A stretch of 64,000 bases of DNA from Lentzea sp. NBRC 105346 (lineage in GTDB: Bacteria > Actinomycetota > Actinomycetes > Mycobacteriales > Pseudonocardiaceae), in NCBI RefSeq assembly GCF_030269605.1, contig NZ_BSTQ01000003.1, positions 454,866-518,865 of the forward strand, read 5' to 3'. The notes under the pieces are model-generated. The model did no database searches and was not told the origin of the DNA. It saw only the letters and a program-made list of their open reading frames with translations. The stretch's first letter is position 1. The number at the start of each line of letters is the position of its first letter. Below, in pieces: positions 35,398 through 42,826 of this stretch. Both the position numbers and the translations under genes were made by a program.

Positions 35398-36730
35398 CAA
35401 TCCCCCGGACAGCTGCAGCGAACCGGTCCTCGAACAAATTGGGGACCGCTCCATAGCGACCGGCGAGATACCGTCGCTGCACGTTGTCCTCGCTGCGAGG
35501 TTTGAAGTCGGTCAACGGGTAGAGCGAGCTCGCACCCTTTTCATCCTTCTCTACGAACCACACCTCGTCCCTCGCTAGGACTTCCTCTCCGAACGGAGCG
35601 TGCAGCAAGGTCGCATCATGCGTCGTGAAGATCAGCTGACCGCCTGCGGTATTCGTGGCTTCGTCGTTGAAGAGGGCGATCAGACGCAGCGCCAGGAGCG
35701 GGTGCAAGCTGGCGTCGATCTCATCGATGACGAGGACGCCACCTTCGTGCAGCACCGGCAGCACGGTCGGCAACAAGCCCAACCAAGATCGTGTACCCGC
35801 CGATTCCTCATCGAACTCGAACGTTTCGTTCTCGCCGTGCAAGAGTCGCACACGACGACGCTTCCGCTCGAATTCGAGAATGGCGATCTCCAATTGGAGC
35901 GCCGCTTCGCTCAATCGAAGGTCGACATTAAATGGGCGACGATCGACTACGCCCGTGCCACTGCGCGGAGCCGCCTCCGCAATCAACTCCGAATGAACCC
36001 GTTCGGCACGCTTGATTTCTGGAGCTGATTCAACGCCGCCTACAATAATGCCAGATATCCCGAAGTCCGCCGCGCGGAGTAGCTCAACCAGTTGCTCATG
36101 ATAGTCAGTACGAGCCGCAATGAAGTGGCCAATTTGATGTTCGGCCATGTGCAGGTCGCCGTCAACGCGAAAGTGCAGCCCGTTGACAAACCATCGATAG
36201 ACCGGCATCACCTGTGCGACATTGGATTGCGCCGCCAAGCTGACCAACAGGGAGTTGGGCCGCAGCAGTCCGGCAAGGACTTCCAGCTTCGCTTTGAGTT
36301 CCGAATCGGTGCTGCCGAACTTGATCTCGTCGGCCGACCGCTCGAACAGGATTCGCTTCCGCTTCTCCGGGTAGCTGTACAGCCACTCCTCACGGACACG
36401 CGTGTCGTCGACCTCGAAGCCGTAGGTGTACCGAACGCCGGCCTCGATGAACTCCGCCACGAACACGGACGGCTCAGCGAGCGCAGCCGCGTCCAGCTTG
36501 AACGGGCGGCGCGGCACCCCACCATCCGGTCGCCACGACGCGAACGAGTCACGGACGGCCGACGCCATGAACCGCAGCCCGTCGAGCAGGTTGGACTTGC
36601 CCGAGGCGTTGGCGCCGTAGACAGCCGCCACCGGCAGCGCCAGACGATCCTTCGCGTACGCGGGCATGAGCAACAACTCGTGCTCGTCACGGAACGAGCG
36701 GTGGTTGCCGAGCCGGAAGCTCCGCAGCAC
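35384..36730 (-). CDS. rloA: AAA ATPase of the RloA/AbiLi type
   Basis: This 448-residue ABC-like ATPase has Walker A in AAVYGANASGKSNLLDGLR (about 32-50), a coiled/antenna region with many charged residues (about 110-310), and Walker B with the D-loop region in GGVLVIDEIDASLHPLLALRLI and IFTTHDATLL (H-loop). This AAA_15/OLD-like architecture pairs with RloB in phage-abortive systems. GTG at 36730 follows GGAGG by 9 nt. It lies just inside a block inserted between rimO and argA. Whether it aborts infection here is not known; RloB probably is the effector nuclease. Confidence 0.8.
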   Translation of the reverse strand: MLRSFRLGNHRSFRDEHELLLMPAYAKDRLALPVAAVYGANASGKSNLLDGLRFMASAVRDSFASWRPDGGVPRRPFKLDAAALAEPSVFVAEFIEAGVRYTYGFEVDDTRVREEWLYSYPEKRKRILFERSADEIKFGSTDSELKAKLEVLAGLLRPNSLLVSLAAQSNVAQVMPVYRWFVNGLHFRVDGDLHMAEHQIGHFIAARTDYHEQLVELLRAADFGISGIIVGGVESAPEIKRAERVHSELIAEAAPRSGTGVVDRRPFNVDLRLSEAALQLEIAILEFERKRRRVRLLHGENETFEFDEESAGTRSWLGLLPTVLPVLHEGGVLVIDEIDASLHPLLALRLIALFNDEATNTAGGQLIFTTHDATLLHAPFGEEVLARDEVWFVEKDEKGASSLYPLTDFKPRSEDNVQRRYLAGRYGAVPNLFEDRFAAAVRGIDAEA

Positions 36731-36875
36731 GTCTAAACACCTCCAACCGGATACCTTTGCACCGTTCTGTGCAAGTAAACCGCACGGACCGACCCCAAGC
36801 TGCCGTTGCGGTTCAGTTTCCACGATCTAGAACACCCTGGAATCGTGCCAGTCAGGCGGGAGCTACTTTGATCCG

Positions 36876-37373
36876 GTGAGTGGCGTAGTCGTGCGACGGG
36901 CCCGCACCAGCGACGTGCGGGCGATGAAGGCCCTGATCGACCAGTACGCGGGCAAGGTCCTCCTGGCCAAGCCCCTGGTCACGCTGTACGAGGACGTGCA
37001 GGAGTTCTGGGTCGCGGAGGAACACGGCGAGCTGCTGGGGTGTGGCGCACTGCACGTGCTGTGGGAGGACCTGGCCGAGATCAGGTCGGTCGCCGTCTCC
37101 CCCGTCTCGCTGGGCCGGGGCGTCGGGCACAAGGTGGTGTCCAAGCTCGTCGACATCGCCCGCGAGCTGGAGCTGAAGCGGATCTTCGTGCTGACGTTCG
37201 AGACCAAGTTCTTCGGCAAGCACGGGTTCGTGGAGATCGAGGGCACGCCGGTGTCGCACGAGGTCTACGAGGAGATCATGCGCTCACGCGACGAAGGTGT
37301 CGCCGAGTTCCTCGACCTCTCGTACGTCAAGCCGAACACGTTCGGCAACTCACGCATGTTGCTCGAACTCTAA
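36876..37373 (+). CDS. argA: Amino-acid N-acetyltransferase (N-acetylglutamate synthase)
   Basis: This 165-residue GNAT protein has the Coenzyme A loop VAVSPVSLGRGVGHKVVSKLV (a variant of R/Q-x-x-G-x-G/A) and the FVLTFETKFFGKHGFVEIEGTPV tail typical of the small actinobacterial ArgA. It makes N-acetyl-L-glutamate at the head of arginine synthesis. It starts at GTG 36876. In Mycobacterium it lies between ftsK and pgsA3, and here it is separated from both by accessory DNA. It is divergent from rloA. Confidence 0.88.
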   Translation: MSGVVVRRARTSDVRAMKALIDQYAGKVLLAKPLVTLYEDVQEFWVAEEHGELLGCGALHVLWEDLAEIRSVAVSPVSLGRGVGHKVVSKLVDIARELELKRIFVLTFETKFFGKHGFVEIEGTPVSHEVYEEIMRSRDEGVAEFLDLSYVKPNTFGNSRMLLEL

Positions 37374-37428
37374 GAGTAAATACTCGAATAGTCTTGACTC
37401 TAAGAAACCCGGCCAGCATGATCACCGG

Positions 37429-38259
37429 GTGACCATTGACGAGCTGGCGACACGGACCGGGCTGCCGAGCAGCACGATCCGCATGTACCAGACCAAGGGC
37501 GTGCTGCACCCGCCGCGCAGGCAGGGGCGCGTGGCGATCTACGACGCCACCCACGTCGAACGGCTCACGCTCGTGCAACGGCTGCAGAACCGCGGGTTCT
37601 CGCTGCCTGCCATCGCCGAACTGGTCGAGGCACGGGAGAAGGGCGCGAGCGTCGCCGAGGTGCTCGGCGTCGGCGACACCGAGGGGCCCGACGACTGGGT
37701 ACGGGTGAAGGTCAAGGACGTCACCGGCCTTATCCCGATCGGCGACATGCGGCCGGCGATCCTGCTCAGGGCGATGCGCCTGGGCCTCGTGCGGTGGCGG
37801 TACGGCTGGCCGCACGCGCGGCGGTGGGCGCTGGAGTCCGGCAAACGGCTGGCGCACCTCGCCGTGCCGAGCGACGACGTGATGGACAACTTCGCGCGGC
37901 TGAAGAAGGCCACCGACGGCATCGCCGACGACTTCGTGCGGCTGTTCGAGGAACGGTTCTGGCCGCAGCTCGCCAAGCAGGCCGGCGACGAGGACCAGCT
38001 GGAGCACGTCCGGGCGTTGCTCGTCGAACTGACCTACACCGCCGAGACGGCCGTGCTCGGCACACTAAGAGAGTCCATTCGCGACGCCGCGGAACGGTTC
38101 GCGCGCAAGCACGAACTGTTGCCCAGCGACGACTTCCAGCCCGTGTGGGCCGACCAGCCGGTGCCCGCGATCGCGGAGACGCTGCTGGAGAACAAGCCCG
38201 ACGAGTTCCCGACCGAGCCGGAGATCGAACGGTTCCTGGCGCGCGGGGACGACGACTGA
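37429..38259 (+). CDS. MerR-family transcription regulator
   Basis: This 276-residue regulator starts VTIDELATRTGLPSSTIRMYQTKGVLHPPRR, the MerR helix-turn-helix and wing, with the second wing at YDATHVERLTLVQRLQNRGFSL. The long C-terminus (about 85-276) is helical and lacks Cys metal-site residues, so it probably senses an organic ligand. A direct repeat ACTCTAAGA (37367-37375, 37397-37405) flanks the likely promoter (TTGACT at 37394-37399). A 17-bp hairpin follows the stop. The controlled gene may be the phospholipase next to it or the operon on the other strand; neither is shown. Confidence 0.85.
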   Translation: MTIDELATRTGLPSSTIRMYQTKGVLHPPRRQGRVAIYDATHVERLTLVQRLQNRGFSLPAIAELVEAREKGASVAEVLGVGDTEGPDDWVRVKVKDVTGLIPIGDMRPAILLRAMRLGLVRWRYGWPHARRWALESGKRLAHLAVPSDDVMDNFARLKKATDGIADDFVRLFEERFWPQLAKQAGDEDQLEHVRALLVELTYTAETAVLGTLRESIRDAAERFARKHELLPSDDFQPVWADQPVPAIAETLLENKPDEFPTEPEIERFLARGDDD

Positions 38260-38262
38260 TCT

Positions 38263-38308
38263 CGCGCCCGCCCGAGCCGGTCTGAGGGGTACGGCTCGCG
38301 CGGGCGCG
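38263..38308 (+). terminator. 17-bp hairpin after the MerR gene
   Basis: Arms 38263-38279 and 38292-38308 (CGCGCCCGCCCGAGCCG type) pair with one mismatch around a 12-nt loop, 4 nt after the MerR stop. It is GC-rich with no T-tract. A promoter for the phospholipase gene must lie downstream (38310-38395). Confidence 0.65.
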
Positions 38309-38408
38309 GCTGTCTGATGTGGTCAGAGATTCACCCGAAGTTGTCTACCGGAGCTCCGACAGGAGGCGATACAAAGATCGTGACCCTGCACACATGGGAG
38401 GTTTTCCT

Positions 38409-38873
38409 GTGTCATCACCCCTGCGCAGCACGATCGCCGCGAGCGCGGCCTCGGTAGCACTGATCTTCGGAACCGGCACGGCCCAGGCCGTGAACATCCC
38501 GGCCGTCACGGACCAGTACCTGTTCTCGACGTCCCTGTCCGGCTTCGAGACCGCCCGCGCCCAGCAGCCGTACAACGGCCAGCTCGACTGGTCGAGCGAC
38601 GGCTGCTCGTACTCGCCCGACAGCCCGTTCGGGTTCAAGTTCTTACCGTCGTGTCACCGGCACGACTTCGGTTACCGCAACTACAAGCGCCAGAGCCGGT
38701 TCACCGAGTCGAACCGGCTGCGGATCGACAACAACTTCAAGTCCGACATGTACAACGCGTGCGGCGGCAACTGGGCGTGCAAGCGCACCGCGGACGTCTA
38801 CTACGCCGCGGTCCGCAAGTTCGGCGGCACCAGCACGTCCACGGCGGACGCCGTCACCACCTACACCCGCTAG
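38409..38873 (+). CDS. Secreted prokaryotic phospholipase A2
   Basis: This 154-residue protein begins with a Sec signal peptide (VSSPLRSTIAASAASVALIFGTGTAQA, cleavage after AQA). The mature part has the bacterial PLA2 core: DGCSYSPDSPFGFKFLPSC, then CHRHDFGYRNYK with the catalytic His-Asp pair, and further Cys residues for disulfides. It hydrolyses sn-2 ester bonds of phospholipids outside the cell. The GTG at 38409 is chosen because GGGAGG is 7 nt upstream (38396-38401); an ATG at 38394 has no such site. It ends at the palindrome 38878-38930. Confidence 0.9.
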   Translation: MSSPLRSTIAASAASVALIFGTGTAQAVNIPAVTDQYLFSTSLSGFETARAQQPYNGQLDWSSDGCSYSPDSPFGFKFLPSCHRHDFGYRNYKRQSRFTESNRLRIDNNFKSDMYNACGGNWACKRTADVYYAAVRKFGGTSTSTADAVTTYTR

Positions 38874-38877
38874 AAGT

Positions 38878-38930
38878 ACCGTTAAGGCCACCTTCACTGC
38901 GTCTGACGCAGTGAAGGTGGCCTTAACGGT
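38878..38930. terminator. Perfect 25-bp palindrome between convergent genes
   Basis: Arms 38878-38902 and 38906-38930 are exact complements with a CTG loop. The arms start ACCGTTAAGGCCACCTTCAC, close kin to the palindromes at 1514-1564 and 56872-56922. It lies 4 nt after the phospholipase stop and 2 nt after the KAS III-like stop on the other strand. Confidence 0.75.
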
Positions 38931-38932
38931 GG

Positions 38933-39964
38933 TCACACGATTTCGAGGACGGCGCAGGCCAGGGTTACACCTACGCCGTTGCCGAGCATGAGGATGCGGT
39001 CACCCGAGCTCAGCTGACGGGTTTCCAGCAGGTGGTGGAGCGCCGCGAAGTGGTCGCTGGCACCGAGGTGGCCGACGCCCCGGCCGAACTCCAGGACACC
39101 GAGCGACGGATCGATGCCCAGCGGGTCGAGGACACTGCGAATGTAGGGCTCGCCGCCGCTGAACACGTGCGTGACGCGGGTGACGTCGGCCGCGCTGATG
39201 CCGGCCTCCTCCAGCGTCCGCTTGGCCAGCTGCGTCCGTGCCTCGGTGATCTCGGCCCTGGCCCGCCGGACGACGGCGGGGGCACGCCGGGTGAACTCGG
39301 CGATGCGGGCGCCGATGCGGACCGGTTCGCCGATCGTGCACTGCGGCGGGTACAGCGGCACGTCGCCGCGGTACATCTCCTCGAACTCCGGCAGCGACGC
39401 CGAGCCGACGGCCAGCACCCTTGCGAACCCCGTGCGCCGCGACAGCACGACCGCGGTGCCCGCGTCACCGAAGATCGAGAGCCGGTTGGTGCCCGCGCCC
39501 GCCGCGTAGCGCCAGCGGTCCATCTGCGGACCGCTGAAGTTGTCCGCACAGGAGATCAACGCGGCCGAACGGTCCGAAGTGGACAGATAGCAGTACGCGA
39601 TCTCCATGGCGCTCAACGCCGCCGTGCACGTTCCCCGCACCTCGATCGCGGGGGCGGTGCCGCCGATCGTGTGCCGCTGCACGTAGGTCGGGGCGATCCA
39701 GCCCTCCAGCCCTTGGTGGTACGTGCACGCGTGCACGACGATGGCGAAGTCGTCACCCGACAGCCCCGATCGCTCGACGGCCTGCCGCGCGGCCAGCACC
39801 GCCAGGTCCGGCGCGGACAACGAGCCGGCGACCGCGGCCCCGGTCCACCCGCTGGCCTCGCATTCCTCCGCCGAGTACCAGCCCTCGCGCACCGCTGATG
39901 AAACCGGCGTCACCGCGGGCAGGTGCAGCCCCAGTCCCGCGAGGAAAAGCCCGTCGGTCCTCAT
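38933..39964 (-). CDS. KAS III-like acyltransferase
   Basis: This 343-residue thiolase-fold protein is the last gene of the biosynthetic operon. The catalytic Cys is in VRGTCTAALSAMEIAYC. The FabH His motif appears as THVFSGGEPYI. At the FabH Asn position the sequence has GVGHLGASDHFAAL, so His replaces Asn, giving a Cys-His-His set. Such changes occur in acyltransferase members of this family that transfer acyl groups without chain extension (CerJ/DpsC-type), so a role in acyl transfer is likelier than in chain elongation. The ATG overlaps the kinase-like stop by ATGA. Confidence 0.82.
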   Translation of the reverse strand: MRTDGLFLAGLGLHLPAVTPVSSAVREGWYSAEECEASGWTGAAVAGSLSAPDLAVLAARQAVERSGLSGDDFAIVVHACTYHQGLEGWIAPTYVQRHTIGGTAPAIEVRGTCTAALSAMEIAYCYLSTSDRSAALISCADNFSGPQMDRWRYAAGAGTNRLSIFGDAGTAVVLSRRTGFARVLAVGSASLPEFEEMYRGDVPLYPPQCTIGEPVRIGARIAEFTRRAPAVVRRARAEITEARTQLAKRTLEEAGISAADVTRVTHVFSGGEPYIRSVLDPLGIDPSLGVLEFGRGVGHLGASDHFAALHHLLETRQLSSGDRILMLGNGVGVTLACAVLEIV

Positions 39965-40581
39965 CCGGGCACCACCTCGAAACACGCCGAGACGTCGTCC
40001 AGCACGAGATCCAGCGGCCGCCGTGCGTCGATCTCGACCCAGCCGTGCCGGGCCGACCAGCGGTCGAGTACCCGGTGGATCTCGCGCTGGTGCGCCAGGA
40101 AGCTCTCCCGCGACCGGCTCATGTCCATGCCGCACTCGTACGGCAGCACGTCACCGCCCTTGCGCAGCCACGCGGTCTCCGGATCGGACCGCAGGTAGAT
40201 CACCAGGTCCGACGGCGGCAGCCCCGCCGTCACCGCCTCCACCCACGCGGGGTCCGCCCCGTACGCGATCTCGCTCGCCGCGTGCTTGACCCAGTAACCG
40301 TCGAGCAGCAGCACCGAGTCCGGGTCCCAGCCCGAGGAGTTGTCGGTGATCGCCATGACCGACGCCCACACCAGGAACAACAGCCGGGGCGTACTGGACA
40401 TCCGCGCCGCGCACGACCGCACGACGCGCGTGTCGTCCACCAGGCACGAGGCGGTGGGATAGTCCTGGTTTCCTACGATGTCCCAGCGGTCGACCAGCCG
40501 CGCGGGCACCCGTTCCCGCAAAGCCGCGGTCACCGTGGACTTTCCGACGCCATCGGCGCCGACGATGCTCACCATCCTCAC
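39961..40581 (-). CDS. Thymidylate-kinase-like P-loop protein
   Basis: This 206-residue P-loop kinase has Walker A GADGVGKST at the N-terminus, a middle LLLDGYWVKHAASEIAYG resembling the TMP-kinase DRY/SxxAY helix, and YLRSDPETAWLRKGGD as the lid-like loop. It is not the cellular Tmk, since it lies in a secondary-metabolism operon and differs in the lid. It probably phosphorylates a pathway intermediate, not shown here. GTG 40581 overlaps the upstream stop (GTGA); ATG 40575 is the alternative. Its own stop overlaps the KAS III-like start. Confidence 0.75.
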   Translation of the reverse strand: MRMVSIVGADGVGKSTVTAALRERVPARLVDRWDIVGNQDYPTASCLVDDTRVVRSCAARMSSTPRLLFLVWASVMAITDNSSGWDPDSVLLLDGYWVKHAASEIAYGADPAWVEAVTAGLPPSDLVIYLRSDPETAWLRKGGDVLPYECGMDMSRSRESFLAHQREIHRVLDRWSARHGWVEIDARRPLDLVLDDVSACFEVVPG

Positions 40582-41720
40582 GCGGCACCACCGACAGCCG
40601 CCTTGGGGTGCACGCTGAACTGCGGGGCCCTGCGGATGAACAGCTTGCCCTGCGCGGCGGGCTGGGCGGGGCGGACCGCGCCGAACCGGACGAGCTGCGC
40701 GACGGCGTCCGCGGCCTCCTCGAGACCGATGTCCGGCACGGAGTTCACGACCTCGGCCAGCGGCCTGCCGTCGAGCCCGCCCCACAGCCGGACCACGCAC
40801 TCCGAGACCTCGAACCCGTCCTCCGGCCCGATCAACGCCCAGCCGTCGGCGAAGCGCAACGGCGTGAAGTAGACGTTGCGCAACGGGCCGGGCGCGTACG
40901 GCGGCCACTCCCCCGGCGGCGCGGGCAGTGTGCCGGGCAGCCCCTCCCAGCCGTCGGTCGCGCACCACGCGAGCAGGACCGCGGCCGCGTTGAGGCGTTG
41001 CGCGGTGAGCCAGCCCACCTTGTTACGCGGCACGTTCTGGTTGTTGAGCCAGAACACGAGGTCACACCACGCCCCCAGCTCCCGCGTGCGGGCAAGCCTG
41101 CGGAACAGGAACTTCGGCCCGACGTAGAGATCACCGGACGCGGCCAGCGCGGCCTCGCACGCCGACTCCAGCGCGAGCGCCGACGCGCTGACCGCGGTCA
41201 GCAGGTCGCCCGTGGCCAACGCACCGGAGACGTCCTCGGCGTAGGCCGAGGCGACGTTTCCGTTGCGCACCATGAGAATCTGCCGCACCACGTTCGCGTC
41301 GAGGCGAGCGAGCTCCTCGGCCCAGGCGGGCGACACGAGCAGCCGCTGCCCACCAGCCAGGCGGACCAGCGAGTTCAGGGTCTTCACGTGGATCGCGGCC
41401 TGCGACCGGTCCGCTCCCGTCGTCCGGTACACGTCCGCGATGGCCACCAGCTCGCGCACCTTGGCCGCGCTCAACGGGTTCACGTGCACCGGAATGCCCC
41501 GGTGCTCGTGCACCACCTCCGCGGCCGGCAGGTCGGGCCCCACTACGTACAGGTCGATGTCGGACGTGCCGTGCCCGAGACCGACCGCGAGACTGCCCGC
41601 GAGGAAGGCCAGCTCGACGTCCGCGAGCTGTTCGGTGACCACGACCCGCGCCGCCTCGATCTGCGCGTCGGTGAACCCGACGTCGTCGGGCGCCCATGAG
41701 CGCACGGATTCCGTCAGCAC
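40578..41720 (-). CDS. Nucleotidyltransferase-fold protein with a winged-helix C-terminus
   Basis: This 380-residue protein has the signature FLAGSLAVGLGHGTSDIDLYVVG (GS...G-x-SDIDL) of DNA-polymerase-beta-like nucleotidyltransferases at about residues 39-61. The middle is helical with AWCDLVFWLNNQNVPRNKVGWLT, and the C-terminal 100 residues resemble a small winged helix (EDGFEVSECVVRLWGGLDGRPL). The reaction is not known; adenylylation of a substrate or carrier protein is possible. The GTG start overlaps the P450 end by 7 nt. Confidence 0.7.
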   Translation of the reverse strand: MLTESVRSWAPDDVGFTDAQIEAARVVVTEQLADVELAFLAGSLAVGLGHGTSDIDLYVVGPDLPAAEVVHEHRGIPVHVNPLSAAKVRELVAIADVYRTTGADRSQAAIHVKTLNSLVRLAGGQRLLVSPAWAEELARLDANVVRQILMVRNGNVASAYAEDVSGALATGDLLTAVSASALALESACEAALAASGDLYVGPKFLFRRLARTRELGAWCDLVFWLNNQNVPRNKVGWLTAQRLNAAAVLLAWCATDGWEGLPGTLPAPPGEWPPYAPGPLRNVYFTPLRFADGWALIGPEDGFEVSECVVRLWGGLDGRPLAEVVNSVPDIGLEEAADAVAQLVRFGAVRPAQPAAQGKLFIRRAPQFSVHPKAAVGGAA

Positions 41721-42826
41721 GGCTTACCCCATTCGACCGGCAACTCCCACAACCCGCGCACGAACATTCCCCTTCTCCACGTCAACCGATGCTCCGGCAC
41801 GGCGAAACGCATGTCGCCGAGCACGTCGAGCAGGCGGCCGATGCCGACCTGCAGTTCCACTCGCGCCAGGTGCGCGCCGAGACAGTGGTGCCGTCCGTGT
41901 CCGAACGCGACGTGCGGGTTCGGCGCCCGGTCCGGCACGATCCGGTCCGGCTCGGGGAACACCGCGCCGTCCCGGTTCGCGGCGTCGATGACCGGCACGA
42001 CCGCCTGGCCCGCACGCACCACGACGTCGCCCAGCGGCACGTCCGCCAGCGCCACGTGCGGCGGACCACCGGTGGACATGAACGACGTCCACCGCAGCAT
42101 CTCCTCGACCAGTGCGGGCAGATCCGCTCGTGCCGCCGTCATCAGCGACGGATCGCGCAGCAGCAGATACAGGCAGATCGCGAGCTGGTTGCCGGTCGTC
42201 TCATAACCGGCGATGAACATGCCCGCCCCGAGCGCGACGAGCTCCTCGCGGTCCAGATCCGATCCGTCGATCAACAGCTCACCCGCGTCGACCAGCCGCG
42301 CGAAGTACTCGTGCATGCGCCGATGTGCGCCGGCGACCTGCTCGGCGGGAAACCGCGACGTCGACATCATCGCGTCGCCCCACTCCCGCAAGGCGGCCAT
42401 GTCCCGCTCGGGCACGCCGAGCATCCGGCACATCACGATCATCGGGAACGGCATCGCGAACTCGTTCACCAGATCCGCCGGCGAGCTCAGTTTCGCCAGC
42501 AGTTCGTCGGCGATCGCCGTGAGCTCGGGCCGCATGCGTTCCGCGTGCCGCGCGGTGAAGGCGGCCGTGACCGCCCGCCTTCTCCGCGTGTGGTCCGGCG
42601 GATCACTCGCCACGAGCGCGAGGGACCGGCGTTCACGGGCGAACAACGCGGGCCCGGCGAAGGCCTCGCGGCTGAACCTCGGGTCGGCCAGCACGGTGCG
42701 CACGTCCTCGTACTTCGTCACGAGCAGCGCCTCCCGGTCGCCGCGCAAGGTGACCGTCCTGGGTGGACGGTCGTACTCGACGGGCGGTAACAGGCAAGGA
42801 CGTTCGGGGAACGGGAAGTCAGGCAT
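41714..42826 (-). CDS. Cytochrome P450 of the biosynthetic operon
   Basis: This 370-residue P450 has the heme loop FGHGRHHCLGAHLARVELQ, ExxR in VEEMLRWTSF, and a normal I-helix GMFIAGYETTGNQLAI with Glu-Thr. The start at 42826 (MPDFPFPERPCLLPP) gives a standard length. It overlaps the PEP-utilising gene by 8 nt upstream and the nucleotidyltransferase-fold gene downstream. It probably oxidises an intermediate of the operon's product; the substrate is unknown. No redox partner is in the operon. Confidence 0.92.
   Translation of the reverse strand: MPDFPFPERPCLLPPVEYDRPPRTVTLRGDREALLVTKYEDVRTVLADPRFSREAFAGPALFARERRSLALVASDPPDHTRRRRAVTAAFTARHAERMRPELTAIADELLAKLSSPADLVNEFAMPFPMIVMCRMLGVPERDMAALREWGDAMMSTSRFPAEQVAGAHRRMHEYFARLVDAGELLIDGSDLDREELVALGAGMFIAGYETTGNQLAICLYLLLRDPSLMTAARADLPALVEEMLRWTSFMSTGGPPHVALADVPLGDVVVRAGQAVVPVIDAANRDGAVFPEPDRIVPDRAPNPHVAFGHGRHHCLGAHLARVELQVGIGRLLDVLGDMRFAVPEHRLTWRRGMFVRGLWELPVEWGKPC

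Noticed and set aside
38260..38408. Riboswitch upstream of the phospholipase
   Set aside because: The hairpin there sits right after the MerR stop and fits a terminator; no known riboswitch core is visible.
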